A DNA stretch of 64,000 bases from DAOTVC01 sp034437215 (GCA_034437215.1 DAOTVC010000101.1:1-64000); one strand, 5' to 3'. Shown: positions 40,819 through 49,966, counted from the stretch's first letter. Notes: a model not told the origin generated them from the sequence alone. Numbers and translations are program-made.

Positions 40819-41766
40819 ATGGCACTGGTAGAAGTCCAAGAACTGGTCAAACGCTACACCCCCCAGGGGCCCAACGCCGTGGATGGAATCTCCTTTGAGA
40901 TCCACGAGGGCGAAATCTTCAGCCTCCTCGGCCCCAACGGCGCCGGGAAGACGACGACTATCTCCATGATCAGCACGCTCATCAGCCCCACAGAGGGCGA
41001 GGTGTGGGTGAACGGCCACTCGATCTTGAGGGAGCCCATGGGCGTGCGGCGCGGCATCGGTGTGGTCCCCCAGGAGCTCGCTCTCTACGACGAGCTGACC
41101 GCGCAGGAGAATCTGCGCTTCTGGGGAGAGATGCAGGGCTTGAGCGGCGGACGTCTCCGTGACGAGATTCAGGAGAAGCTGGCGCTCATGGACCTGGAGG
41201 AGCGGGCGAAGGACCGCGTCAGTACCTACTCGGGGGGCATGAAACGCCGGCTCAACCTTGCCGTAGGGCTGCTGGGCAACCCGCCCCTCGTCATGCTGGA
41301 TGAGCCCACCGTGGCCATCGATCCCCAGAGCCGTCGCTACATCCTGGATTGGGTCAAGGAGATGAACCAACAGGGCCTCACCGTCCTCTACACGACCCAC
41401 TACATGGAGGAGGCCCAGGAGTTGAGCCACCGCATCGGCATCATCGACCACGGGAAGCTCATCGCCGTCGGCACGCTGGCGGAGCTCACCGAGCTCGTCG
41501 GGGAGAAGGAGACCCTCGTCCTGCAGCTCCACCAGGAGGGGCAGGGGGAGCACCTGGTCACGTCCGTGACGGGGCAACCGGGGATTCAGGAGGCCAGCGC
41601 CCGGGACGGGGAGGTCATCCTCAACGTCGATTCGGCGAAGGAGGCCCTGCCCGCGGTCCTGAATCGCGCTTCGGCCCTGAATCTGAGCATCCGCTCCATC
41701 GAGATCCACGAACCCAACCTGGAGGCGGTCTTCCTGCACCTTACAGGGCGGACGCTGAGGGACTAG
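40819..41766 (+). CDS. ABC transporter ATP-binding protein (ABC-2/DRA-type exporter)
   Basis: 315 residues. Walker A GPNGAGKTTT near residue 39, Q loop VVPQELALYDELT, signature YSGGMKRRLNLA near 137, Walker B LVMLDEPTVAIDP and the switch His in TTHYMEEA. A C-terminal ~85-residue domain is of the DrrA/CcmA drug-exporter type. It is the energy subunit for the two permeases encoded directly downstream (10- and 17-base gaps). Confidence 0.95.
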   Translation: MALVEVQELVKRYTPQGPNAVDGISFEIHEGEIFSLLGPNGAGKTTTISMISTLISPTEGEVWVNGHSILREPMGVRRGIGVVPQELALYDELTAQENLRFWGEMQGLSGGRLRDEIQEKLALMDLEERAKDRVSTYSGGMKRRLNLAVGLLGNPPLVMLDEPTVAIDPQSRRYILDWVKEMNQQGLTVLYTTHYMEEAQELSHRIGIIDHGKLIAVGTLAELTELVGEKETLVLQLHQEGQGEHLVTSVTGQPGIQEASARDGEVILNVDSAKEALPAVLNRASALNLSIRSIEIHEPNLEAVFLHLTGRTLRD

Positions 41767-41776
41767 GAGAGCTACC

Positions 41777-43120
41777 ATGCGCAAACTGATCATACTCGCT
41801 CTCAAAGAGGTCATCGTCACCTTTCGGGATCTGGGGGCCATCGTGACCATGCTCGTCTCCCCGGTGGTCCTGACCCTCGCCATCGGCGCCGCTTTCGGGA
41901 CCGGAGGCAGCGCGACCCTGTCCGACATCCCCGTGCTCCTTCTCAACTACGACGACGGCCCCATGTCCCGGACCGTGGTCGACGTCTTCCAATCTGAGGA
42001 TCTGGAAGAGCTGCTGGAGGTGGAGTTAGTGAGCGCTGAAGAGGAGGCGCGTGCCCGCGTGGAGAGCGACGAGGTGGCGGCCCTGGTGATCATCCCCGAG
42101 AACTTCACCGGGAGCGCCTTCCCCCTCATCTCAGCAGTGCAGGAGGAGTTGGGGCTGGATCTCCTCTCGCTGACGTCCGAGGAGACCGCGGCCCTCACCC
42201 CTCAGCAGCAGCTCGAGATCAGCCGACTCTACATCCGGACCCAGGAAGAGCGCACAGAGGAGCCGGTAACCCTCGAGATCTACGCCAGCCCCGAATGGCA
42301 GATCAGCACCGGAGTGGTCAAGGGGGTGACGACGCAGGCCGTCGAGCGGTTGCACATGATGACGACGGGCTATACCGTGATCGCCTCGCGCCTCTTCCAG
42401 ACGAATCTCGGGGAGGGGGCAGCCGGGAGCTTCGGAGATCTGACGAGCGCCGGCAGCATGGAGATGGAAGGGGGCGACGCCAGCGACCTGCCCGTCCATC
42501 TGCAGGTCGTCTCCCCCAGCGGACGGAGCTTCAACTGGTTAGACTACTCGGCAGCCAGCATGGCGATCCTCTTCCTGATGTTCGCCGTCACCTCCGGCGG
42601 GCGGACGCTGCTGGCGGAGCGCCAGTGGGGGACCCTGCCCCGTCTCCTCATCTCCCCCACACCGGCCCTCACCGTCCTGGTGGGGAAGATGGGGGGCATC
42701 GTGCTGGCGGGACTGTTACAGGTCTTCGTCCTCTGGGGCGCCACCAGCCTGATCGGAGCCTACTGGGGCGAACCGGCGGGCGTGATCGCGGCGGTCCTGG
42801 CGTTGGTGTTGGCGGCGACCGGTGTCGGAGCGATCATCTCCGCCTGGTCGAAGACCTCCGGACAAGCCGGGGCCGTCGGGACCGCCGTCACCCTCGCAGG
42901 TGCCGCCTTCTCGGGCAGTTTCGTCCCCCGCTCCAACCTACCTCGAGCGGTGCAGACGATCAGCCTCATTACGCCCCACGCCTGGGGCATCGAGATCTTC
43001 ACCGACCTGCAGAGGGGCAAGGGGCTGATCGACATCCTGCCCCTGTTGGGGGGGCTGCTCCTGCTGACCGCCCTCTACTACGCCATCGCCGCCGTCGGCT
43101 TCCGCCGCCTGATCGACTAG
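41777..43120 (+). CDS. ABC-2 type permease, first subunit
   Basis: 447 residues. One membrane helix near the N-terminus, a large external domain of about 210 residues, then five or six C-terminal helices (WLDYSAASMAILFLMFAV, LLAERQWGTLPRLLISP motif, MGGIVLAGLLQVFVLWGA). This YhgE/YbhR-like architecture is common in exporters of drugs or other hydrophobic compounds. The conserved ERxxGTLxRLLxxP motif contacts the ATPase. Confidence 0.92.
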   Translation: MRKLIILALKEVIVTFRDLGAIVTMLVSPVVLTLAIGAAFGTGGSATLSDIPVLLLNYDDGPMSRTVVDVFQSEDLEELLEVELVSAEEEARARVESDEVAALVIIPENFTGSAFPLISAVQEELGLDLLSLTSEETAALTPQQQLEISRLYIRTQEERTEEPVTLEIYASPEWQISTGVVKGVTTQAVERLHMMTTGYTVIASRLFQTNLGEGAAGSFGDLTSAGSMEMEGGDASDLPVHLQVVSPSGRSFNWLDYSAASMAILFLMFAVTSGGRTLLAERQWGTLPRLLISPTPALTVLVGKMGGIVLAGLLQVFVLWGATSLIGAYWGEPAGVIAAVLALVLAATGVGAIISAWSKTSGQAGAVGTAVTLAGAAFSGSFVPRSNLPRAVQTISLITPHAWGIEIFTDLQRGKGLIDILPLLGGLLLLTALYYAIAAVGFRRLID

Positions 43121-43137
43121 TGTACCGAGGTTTTAAG

Positions 43138-44346
43138 ATGATTCACAAACTATGGGCCATGATTCGCAACGAGTTTCTACGGGAGTTTGCCTATCCGCTC
43201 TCACTCCTCTTCTTCATCGTCCTGCCGGTGATCTTCACGGCGGCGGTAGGCACAGGGCTGGGAGGCAGGGGAGCGGGGGACGAGACACCCCAGGAGTTCG
43301 GTACGCCCCTCTACGTCGTCAGCGCCGATGAGGGCCCCCTCGTCACGACATTCCTCGACGCCCTCGACGAGACCAACCTTCAGCCGGAGCTCGTCGGGAC
43401 ACTGCCCGAGGAGTCCTTCGGGCTGGAGATTCCCGCCGCTTTCTCGGAGGACCTTCTGAATGGCGAAGCGGTGACCATCACCCTGCACACCCGTCCCACC
43501 ACGAGTGCCAGCCTGGCTGTGGAACAGTACGTGCAAGCGGCGGTCAGCCGTCTAGGCGGGGCCGCTCTCATCGCCGAGATGGGTGTGACACAGATCCTGG
43601 GCTCCGAGAGCGACGGCACGGAGGAGGAGAGGCGTGACCTCTACCGCTCTCTCGTGGAGGAGACGTTGGCAGCGTCGGCGGAGCCCTTCGCGACGGCAGA
43701 GGTCGCGTGGGCCACAGGGACGGAGCTGACGGCGGTCTCCCGTGACTTTCCCACGGCCGCCGAACAAGCGTCGGCGGGACAGATCGTGACCTGGGTACAG
43801 ATCACGCTGCTGGGCGCCGCCGAGGTCCTCGTCAGCGAACGGTTGGGCGGCACGCTACGCCGGCTGCTCGTCGCCCCTGCCGGGCGGGCCACGGTGCTCG
43901 GCGGCAAGCTCCTCGCCCGGTTGGTCCTGGGGCTGGTGCAGATGACGGTCCTCTTCCTCAGCGGCGCCTTCCTCTTCGGAGTCAATTGGGGCCAGGACCC
44001 TCTCGCCGTGGCCGCCGTCTCCGTGGCCTTTGCCCTCGCCACGGTGGGACTGGGGATGCTCGTCGCCACCTTCGTCCGTACCCGGGGGCAGGCCTCGAGC
44101 GTCGTCGTCGGACTCTCCATGGCCCTGGCAGCTCTGGGGGGCGCCTGGTATCCCCTGGAGGTGACCCCGCCCCTCTACCGCCAGCTCGTCCAGATCCTAC
44201 CTTCCACCTGGGCCATGCGGGCCTACACCGACGTGCTCGTCCGCAACGCCTCCCTTGCGGACATCCTCCCCCACGTGGGCGTCCTCCTGCTCTTTGCCCT
44301 CGTCTTCACTCTCCTGGGTGTCCTGCGCTTCGGGCGGTACGAGTAG
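43138..44346 (+). CDS. ABC-2 type permease, second subunit
   Basis: 402 residues. The topology matches the first permease: one N-terminal helix (YPLSLLFFIVLPVIFTAAV), an external domain, then C-terminal helices with the coupling motif SERLGGTLRRLLVAP. The ATG at 43138 follows GAGG by 8 bases; the open frame extends upstream to 42295 only as a shadow of the other permease. The pair probably forms a heterodimer with two ATPase copies. Confidence 0.92.
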   Translation: MIHKLWAMIRNEFLREFAYPLSLLFFIVLPVIFTAAVGTGLGGRGAGDETPQEFGTPLYVVSADEGPLVTTFLDALDETNLQPELVGTLPEESFGLEIPAAFSEDLLNGEAVTITLHTRPTTSASLAVEQYVQAAVSRLGGAALIAEMGVTQILGSESDGTEEERRDLYRSLVEETLAASAEPFATAEVAWATGTELTAVSRDFPTAAEQASAGQIVTWVQITLLGAAEVLVSERLGGTLRRLLVAPAGRATVLGGKLLARLVLGLVQMTVLFLSGAFLFGVNWGQDPLAVAAVSVAFALATVGLGMLVATFVRTRGQASSVVVGLSMALAALGGAWYPLEVTPPLYRQLVQILPSTWAMRAYTDVLVRNASLADILPHVGVLLLFALVFTLLGVLRFGRYE

Positions 44347-44450
44347 GGATCTTTGAACAACTCTTAACAATCTCCTAAAACTCTCTTAACATTGCCGGGG
44401 TATACTCAACAGCGTACGCAATCGCCGCCTACGCTACAGTCGCGTACGAC

Positions 44451-44494
44451 GCCGGCCTCCCGCCCGCTTCAATCTGCGGGAGGCCGGCAATCTT
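44451..44494 (+). terminator. Terminator of the ABC operon
   Basis: A perfect 12-bp stem (GCCGGCCTCCCG / CGGGAGGCCGGC) with a 14-base loop is followed by AATCTT, about 100 bases after the last permease gene. Confidence 0.75.
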
Positions 44495-44496
44495 AT

Positions 44497-44606
44497 TACT
44501 GATCCGGACGAGTACTGCTAACGTCCTCTCCGCCAGCGGTTAAAACCGCCGGCTACCCTGACGAAGACGGTCCTCGTCATCCGCGAATTCCTCAAACTTT
44601 AGCCTG
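44497..44606. mobile_element. MITE-like inverted-repeat element, copy 2 (right end lost)
   Basis: The left end TACTGATCCGGACGAGTACT matches copies 1 and 3 exactly, and the internal CCTCTCCGCC and ACTTTAGCCT blocks are kept. The sequence leaves homology after TTTAGCCT near 44606 and the right terminal repeat is missing. The rest of the 414-base gap between the ABC genes and the glycosyltransferase (to 44760) shows no supported gene. Confidence 0.72.
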
Positions 44607-44760
44607 CGGCGGATCGCTTCCCCAAGGATCTGTAAAGAAACGACTTCCCGATTGCGCAATCGAATGTCGTAAATAAGGCGCTTCCCACAGGCGTTTGAGG
44701 CTCGCCAGCTTCAATGAGGCGAGCAGCCCGGAATGAGGCACCCCGACATCGCCCGGAGAG

Positions 44761-46173
44761 TTATTCTTTGGCGAGCGCCAGGGCGCCGGTGGCCACCACC
44801 AGGAAGATCAGCGGCATCACCGGCAGCCGGAAGCGGATCTGGCTGATCGGCCCCGGCACGAAGGTGACGTAGAAGATGGTCGTGGCGAAGAAGAAGGCCA
44901 GAACACGCGGACGTAGGCGGACGATCCCGACGGCAAAGAGCAGGGCCGCGACGATATAGCTCACCCCCCAGGCCAGCCACAAGGCCAGCGCGAGCGGCGG
45001 CAGGGCCAGAAGTCGCTCCTCGACCAGGATGCGCAGCCCTGCGCCCAGGGCGCCGCGTCGCAGGGCCTGCCACGCGCGGGTGAGGGCGTCGCCCTCCGCG
45101 GGGAGCACGGGCCACGCTTCCCCGGTCAGCCGGGTGTACCAGAACTTGTGCTCCTGGGGGATGAAAGAGCGCACCCAGGCGCGCGTGTGGGCGACGAAGA
45201 AGTCCACCGGATGCTCGCGGATGATCTCCTGCGCTACCGAAACCGTCTGCAGCAGGCGCGTATCGCGCTCCCGAGGGGAGAGTTGGGACGCGTCGAGCCG
45301 CTCCCAATCGTAACGCCGTGCCGTCCGCACCACAATCTGCTCGTAGAGGAGCTCCCACCGTTCCGTCCACGGCGCGACCCTCTCGTCCTGCGCCTCCGCC
45401 AGCGTCGAGACGGCGCTGACGTGGGCCAGGTTGTCCTCGAAGGTCCGCGTGTAGAACCACTCCCCGAAGATGACCCGGTTGCGCGCCACCCAGGGTGCGA
45501 GCAGCGCCAGCGTCGTCACCAGGATAATAGCGACGCCCTGCCACCAGCCCCGGCGCCGGGTGCGGAGACCGCGTACCAGGATGACCAGCAACGCCAACGG
45601 CAGGAACTGAACGTTGGGCTTACAGAGGATGGCGAGTCCCAGGAGCACCCCGCTGCCCCAGGCGTCACGGCTCCGCCCGCCGAGCAGATAGCGGACCAAG
45701 ACCCACGTGGCGCTCGTCAACAGCAGCCCGAAGAGAATCTCCGTCAACAGCTCATTACAGAAGCGCCAGGAGGAGGGGTTGAGGGTATAGAGGAGGGCGG
45801 CCAGCCAGGCTACGCGCTCTCCGGCCACCCGGCGTCCCAGCCGGTAGAGCACGGCGACCGTGAGCACGTCCGCCAGCGCCTGGGCCCACATCACGAGCTC
45901 CAGATCCGGACCGTCGATGGCATACCATGAGGCGACGAAGAGCGGGTAGAGGGGCGTACGGATGTTGTCAGGCCGGTAAGGGGACTCGGTGTTCATGGAG
46001 AAGCTGCCTCGCTCCAGCAGGTTGACGGCCAGCCAATGGTAGCCCCGTGCGTCCACGTGCGTGAACTGCATCCCTTTGGGCGCCACCGAGAGGTAACCGG
46101 CGCGCAACAGCAGCGCCAACAACAAGAGCGCGACGAGCGCTAGTTTCTGTTTGAGCCGGCGATCCGGATGCAT
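44761..46173 (-). CDS. GT39/ArnT-like membrane glycosyltransferase
   Basis: 470 residues with about ten membrane helices. The first luminal loop has THVDARGYHWLAVNLLERGSF in pieces, where the conserved acidic residues of the dolichol/undecaprenyl-phosphate mannosyltransferase (PMT/GT39) superfamily lie, followed by RTPLYPLFVASWY and LLTEILFGLLLTSATW. It probably moves a sugar from a polyprenyl-phosphate donor to a lipid or protein outside the cell. I use ATG at 46173 because CAGGAG precedes it by 6 bases; a start 16 codons upstream lacks such a site. Confidence 0.85.
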   Translation of the reverse strand: MHPDRRLKQKLALVALLLLALLLRAGYLSVAPKGMQFTHVDARGYHWLAVNLLERGSFSMNTESPYRPDNIRTPLYPLFVASWYAIDGPDLELVMWAQALADVLTVAVLYRLGRRVAGERVAWLAALLYTLNPSSWRFCNELLTEILFGLLLTSATWVLVRYLLGGRSRDAWGSGVLLGLAILCKPNVQFLPLALLVILVRGLRTRRRGWWQGVAIILVTTLALLAPWVARNRVIFGEWFYTRTFEDNLAHVSAVSTLAEAQDERVAPWTERWELLYEQIVVRTARRYDWERLDASQLSPRERDTRLLQTVSVAQEIIREHPVDFFVAHTRAWVRSFIPQEHKFWYTRLTGEAWPVLPAEGDALTRAWQALRRGALGAGLRILVEERLLALPPLALALWLAWGVSYIVAALLFAVGIVRLRPRVLAFFFATTIFYVTFVPGPISQIRFRLPVMPLIFLVVATGALALAKE

Positions 46174-46541
46174 TGCATTCTCCTGCGCCGGCAGAAGACC
46201 GGCCGTAAGGTTGGGTTCCACTCCACAAGGCTGTCTCGCGCCAAGGCGCAGAGGTCGCCAGGTCTTTCAAGTTGCGTATGCCGGGAAGTTACGCTCCCCG
46301 GTCCAGAGTCTCGAGCTCCGGATTGCGCAGACTCATCCGCAAGCGCCGATATCGTATCATAAAATACCCACTCCGAAAGCCGGCGGAGGCGCGCCGGACG
46401 AAGGGAATCCCACCCATCGGCGAGTCAGGTCAGAGAGGGCGAGGATTAAGCAAGGTGCTCGCGCGGGGACTTGTCGTTTCCCACGAATCTCAGTACAATG
46501 AGAGGAGAGCGACCACTCGCAAGCCAAGGGGGAGTGCAACA
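46174..46541. other. Intergenic region with promoter for the ferritin-like gene
   Basis: 368 bases without a gene. It contains a CGCGCCAAGGCGCAGAGG segment of a type common between genes in this window, and on the plus strand TTGTCG (46471-46476), 17 bases, TACAAT (46494-46499), a fair promoter for the gene at 46542. Confidence 0.65.
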
Positions 46542-47042
46542 ATGCCGGAGAATGCAACCGTCGACCAACTCTTCGAACTGGCCATCGCAGCCGAGGAGGC
46601 TGCGGAGGCCCTGTATCAGGGTCTGGCTGCGAAGTTCGCAAACCATCCCCAGGTAGCCGCCTTCTGGGAGCAGTATGCCCGGGAAGAGAGATTGCATGCG
46701 GCGTGGCAGCAGCGCTTTCGCAAGAGCCTCCCACCGGAAGCGCTCGAGACAGCCGCGGACCCCTTGACCCTGCAGAGAGCCCGGCGCTCGCTCGAGCTCT
46801 CCGTCGACCACGCCCTCGCCGAGATCAAGGACCTGGAGGACGCTTACCGTCTGGTGAATGACCTCGAAAACTCCGAGATCAACGCCGTCTTCAGTTTCCT
46901 CATCGACAACTTCGCGACGAATGAAGAGATTCAGGACTTCCTCCGTTCGCAGCTACACAATCACATCATGATGCTGATGCAGGAGTTCCCCGAGGAGTAC
47001 AGCACGCCCGGCGTGCGCCGCCGGATCAAAGTTGCTGCATAA
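46542..47042 (+). CDS. Ferritin-like/rubrerythrin-related protein
   Basis: 166 residues, four-helix bundle. Candidate iron ligands come in the usual spacing: E in AAEEAAEALYQGLA, E-x2-H in REERLHAAW near residue 50, E in LEDAYRLVNDLENSEINAVF and H in LHNHIMML. Only part of the rubrerythrin ligand set is obvious, and the rubredoxin domain is absent. A role in iron binding or peroxide handling is plausible. GGGGGAG lies 9 bases ahead of the ATG. Confidence 0.75.
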   Translation: MPENATVDQLFELAIAAEEAAEALYQGLAAKFANHPQVAAFWEQYAREERLHAAWQQRFRKSLPPEALETAADPLTLQRARRSLELSVDHALAEIKDLEDAYRLVNDLENSEINAVFSFLIDNFATNEEIQDFLRSQLHNHIMMLMQEFPEEYSTPGVRRRIKVAA

Positions 47043-47063
47043 GGCGAGGTCGTCGCTGTTCGC

Positions 47064-47342
47064 ATGACCCGCTTCTCCTTCCCCCCACGCTGGCACTACG
47101 ACGTCCTCCGGGCCCTCGACTACTTCTGCGACGTCGCCGCGCCGCACGATGAGAGATTGGAGGACGGGTTGGAGCTCGTGCGCCAGAAGCAGCAGCGGGA
47201 TGGGACCTGGCCCCTGCAGAACCGCCATCCGGGCCGCACCTTCTTCGAGATGGAGAAGCCGGGCAAGCCGAGCCGGTGGAACACCCTCCGCTCCCTGCGG
47301 GTACTCAGGTGGGCCGACGACATCACACGAGAGAGAGCATGA
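47064..47342 (+). CDS. Short protein resembling the C-terminal part of squalene-cyclase-like proteins
   Basis: 92 residues. FPPRWHYDVLRALDYF, DERLEDGLELVRQKQQRDGTWPLQNRHPG and SRWNTLRSLRVLRW match the last repeat of prenyltransferase/squalene-oxidase-like alpha-toroid proteins of about 300 residues. Here only this piece exists, so it is probably a remnant or a very short relative. Its stop overlaps the next start (ATGA), which argues that it may still be translated. Confidence 0.6.
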   Translation: MTRFSFPPRWHYDVLRALDYFCDVAAPHDERLEDGLELVRQKQQRDGTWPLQNRHPGRTFFEMEKPGKPSRWNTLRSLRVLRWADDITRERA

Positions 47343-47698
47343 GCATGAGCATGACCTTTCTAGAAACCCTGAAGATCCTGGCAGCGGTGAGCACGACGAT
47401 CGTGGGGCTGGTGGTCGCCATCCTGCCCCGTTCCGTCTCCTTCTTCACGGGCATCGAGTTTCCGGAGAACAAGAGCGTGACCGAGATACGGGCGGCTCTG
47501 GGCGGCGTCTTCATTGGATTGGGGTTGGCACCTTTCGTCCTGGGCGCTCCTGCTGCCTACGAGGTGTTGGGGCTGGTCTACGCCATCATCGCCGGGCTGC
47601 GGGTCCTCTCCATGATCGTCGACGAGGCCTTCGTCCCCTGGAACTTCGCAAATCTCTTCTTTGAGGTGCTCTTCGCCGTGCTGCTGCTGGCATTTTGA
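47339..47698 (+). CDS. Small integral membrane protein (DUF4345-like)
   Basis: 119 residues with four membrane helices. VSFFTGIEFPENKSVTEIRAALGGVFIGLGLAPF and VYAIIAGLRVLSMIVDEA match the DUF4345 pattern. It starts MSMSM at 47339 within the stop region of the preceding gene. Function unknown. Confidence 0.78.
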   Translation: MSMSMTFLETLKILAAVSTTIVGLVVAILPRSVSFFTGIEFPENKSVTEIRAALGGVFIGLGLAPFVLGAPAAYEVLGLVYAIIAGLRVLSMIVDEAFVPWNFANLFFEVLFAVLLLAF

Positions 47699-47703
47699 GA
47701 TTC

Positions 47704-47731
47704 TTGACAATGGCCCCCGGGCGACTATAAT
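47704..47731 (+). promoter_or_regulatory. Promoter of the thrS leader
   Basis: Perfect TTGACA (47704-47709) and perfect TATAAT (47726-47731) with a 16-base spacer. Confidence 0.88.
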
Positions 47732-47737
47732 AGAGAC

Positions 47738-47989
47738 ATCTATCCGGTTAACGCGTTGAGCGGGACGAGTATCCGGCAGCAAGTGACAGGGATAGGGGGC
47801 CGGTGACTGAAAGCCCCCTTCACTCCAAACCGGCGAAAACCACCCGCGAGCGGAGCCTCGAACGGCCTACGGTCGCTAGAGGCCCCCGGGCAGGCCCGTT
47901 ACAGCCTCAGAGAGCCGGTGCGCCTTTGCGCCGGAACTTGGGTGGAACCACGCGGCCCCTGGCGTCCCAAGACGCCAAGGGGCTTTTCT
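47738..47989 (+). promoter_or_regulatory. T-box leader of thrS
   Basis: The T-box core reads GGGTGGAACCACG at 47940-47952 and is followed by a long terminator (next entry) whose 5' side would compete with the antiterminator. A GACGAGTA motif near 47765 fits the base of Stem I. A hairpin CCGGTGCG...CGCCGG just before the core fits Stem III. The leader is rather short and I could not assign a Thr specifier codon with confidence. Confidence 0.78.
47955..47989 (+). terminator. T-box-controlled terminator before thrS
   Basis: The stem GCCCCTGGCGT / ACGCCAAGGGGC (one bulge) at 47955-47983 is followed by TTTTCTGTTT. Confidence 0.85.
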
Positions 47990-48103
47990 GTTTGAGATGA
48001 AGGTGAATGGGTACGCTCCTCCCCCCAAGGGGGCAGCCGAGAAGGAGAACGCGGCACAGGAGACGTCCTAGCCGACCGATTAAGAGATCAACGGAGGTGC
48101 AAG

Positions 48104-49894
48104 ATGAACAACATCGGACCCGAAGTCCATAACGAAGAGGAGCTCCACCGCATCCGCCACTCGACGGCGCACATGATGGCCCAAGCGGTGCTGGAGAAGT
48201 TCCCGGACGCCAAGGTCGCCATCGGCCCCCCCATCGAACACGGCTTCTACTACGATTTCGATCTGCCTCGCTCCCTCAACGAGGAGGATCTGGAGGAGAT
48301 CGAGGAGCGCATGCAGGCGCTCATCCGCGAGAAGCACGACTTCCTCTACGAAGAGGTCTCACCGGAGAGGGCCAAAGAGATCTTCCAGGACCAGCCCTTC
48401 AAGCTGGAGCTCATCCGGGACATCCTCGAGCAGGGCACCGACGAGTACGGTGAGGAGACGGCGGAGCCCGTCCTCTCCATCTACAAGAGCGGGGAGTTCG
48501 TCGACCTCTGCCGCGGCCCCCACGTGGAGAACACGGGCCAGATCAATCCTCAGGCGGTAAAACTTCTGAGCGTCGCCGGGGCCTACTGGCGGGGGGACGA
48601 GCACCGTCCCATGCTTCAGCGCATCTACGGCACGGTCTGGGAGACCCCCAAGGACCTGCGCAAGTACCTGGCGTGGCGGGAGGAGGTGGAGAAGCGGGAC
48701 CACCGGCGCCTCATCAAGGACCTGGATCTCGTCTCCTTCCACCAGGAGGCCGGACCGGGCCTCGCTTACTGGCATCCCAAGGGCGCCCTGATGCGCAAGG
48801 TCATCGAGGACTTCTGGCGCGATAAGCACCTCGAGGGCGGCTACGACTTCGTCTACAGCCCCCACATCGGTAAGTCCTGGCTCTGGGAGACCTCGGGGCA
48901 CCTCGACTTCTTCCGCGAGAACATGTACTCGCCCATGGACATCGAGGGGCAGGAGTACTTCCTGAAGCCGATGAACTGCCCCTTCCACATCCTGATCTAC
49001 AAGACGCAGCTGCGCTCCTACCGGGAGCTGCCCCTGCGCTGGGCGGAGCTGGGCACCGTCTACCGCTACGAGCGGAGCGGGGTGCTGCACGGGCTCCTGC
49101 GGGTGCGGGGCTTCACCCAGGACGACGCCCACATCATCTGCACGCCCGAGCAGATTGAGGACGAGGTACTGCGGGTGCTGCGCTTCTCCCTGGACATGCT
49201 GCGCGCCTTCGGCTTCGAGGAGATCCACGCCTACCTCTCCACCCGCCCGGAGAAGGCAGCGGGTGAGCCCGAGCGCTGGGAGCAGGCGCAGGTCTCCCTC
49301 AAGCGGGCCATCGAGACGGAGGGGCTGGAGTACGAGGTGGACGAGGGCGGCGGCGCCTTCTACGGCCCCAAGATCGACCTGAAGATCAAGGACGCGCTGG
49401 GCCGGGAGTGGCAGCTGACCACCATCCAGTTCGACTTCAACCTGCCCGACCGCTTCGACATGACCTACGTGGGCGAGGACGGCGGGGAACACCGCCCCTA
49501 CATGATCCACCGGGCGCTGCTGGGCGCCATCGAGCGCTTCTACGGCATCCTCGTGGAGCACTACGCCGGCGCCTTCCCCGTCTGGCTCTCACCCGAGCAG
49601 GCACGGGTCATCCCCATCGCCGACCGCCACATCGACTACGCCAAGGAGGTCGAGGAGCGGCTGCGCCAGGCGCACATCCGCGCCTTCACCGACGCCTCCG
49701 CCGACCGGATGAACGCCAAGATCCGGAACGCCCAGCTGGAGAAGGTGCCCTACATGCTCGTCGTGGGCGACCGCGAGGTGGACGAGGGCACCGTCGCCGT
49801 ACGGCTGCGCAGCGGCAAGCGCCTCGGCGCCATGCCGGTGGGGGAGTTCGTCGATCACGCCAAAGAGGCCATCGAGGAGCGCGCCCTCGAGTAG
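48104..49894 (+). CDS. thrS: Threonyl-tRNA synthetase lacking the TGS domain
   Basis: 596 residues; usual bacterial ThrS is about 640. Class II synthetase charging tRNA-Thr. It begins directly with the editing domain, HSTAHMMAQAVLEKFPDA near residue 20, instead of the ~60-residue TGS domain. The catalytic part shows the zinc site in MNCPFHILIY, motif 2 in RYERSGVLHGLLRVRGFTQDDAHIIC in pieces, and the anticodon-binding domain from about residue 495. ACGGAGG lies 7 bases before the ATG, and there is no upstream frame that could encode a TGS domain, since the T-box terminator is only 115 bases away. Confidence 0.96.
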   Translation: MNNIGPEVHNEEELHRIRHSTAHMMAQAVLEKFPDAKVAIGPPIEHGFYYDFDLPRSLNEEDLEEIEERMQALIREKHDFLYEEVSPERAKEIFQDQPFKLELIRDILEQGTDEYGEETAEPVLSIYKSGEFVDLCRGPHVENTGQINPQAVKLLSVAGAYWRGDEHRPMLQRIYGTVWETPKDLRKYLAWREEVEKRDHRRLIKDLDLVSFHQEAGPGLAYWHPKGALMRKVIEDFWRDKHLEGGYDFVYSPHIGKSWLWETSGHLDFFRENMYSPMDIEGQEYFLKPMNCPFHILIYKTQLRSYRELPLRWAELGTVYRYERSGVLHGLLRVRGFTQDDAHIICTPEQIEDEVLRVLRFSLDMLRAFGFEEIHAYLSTRPEKAAGEPERWEQAQVSLKRAIETEGLEYEVDEGGGAFYGPKIDLKIKDALGREWQLTTIQFDFNLPDRFDMTYVGEDGGEHRPYMIHRALLGAIERFYGILVEHYAGAFPVWLSPEQARVIPIADRHIDYAKEVEERLRQAHIRAFTDASADRMNAKIRNAQLEKVPYMLVVGDREVDEGTVAVRLRSGKRLGAMPVGEFVDHAKEAIEERALE

Positions 49895-49925
49895 GACAGG
49901 CGGCGCAATAGGTTACAACAAGCGA

Positions 49926-49965
49926 AGAGCGCTTCCGGGTTCAGGCCCGGAGGCGCTCTCTTCTT
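49926..49965 (+). terminator. Intrinsic terminator of thrS
   Basis: Stem AGAGCGC..CCGGG / CCCGG.GCGCTCT (49926-49959) then CTTCTTTCT. It also faces the convergent lipoprotein gene. Confidence 0.85.
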
Positions 49966-49966
49966 T

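Noticed and set aside
42295..43137. N-terminal extension of the second ABC permease
   Set aside because: It overlaps the first permease in another frame; the membrane protein begins at 43138 with its own ribosome site.
44540..44690. Minus-strand open stretch encoding RLIYDIRLRNREVVSLQIL and more
   Set aside because: It has no start with ribosome site, overlaps the inverted-repeat element, and matches no family I know; coding status cannot be supported.
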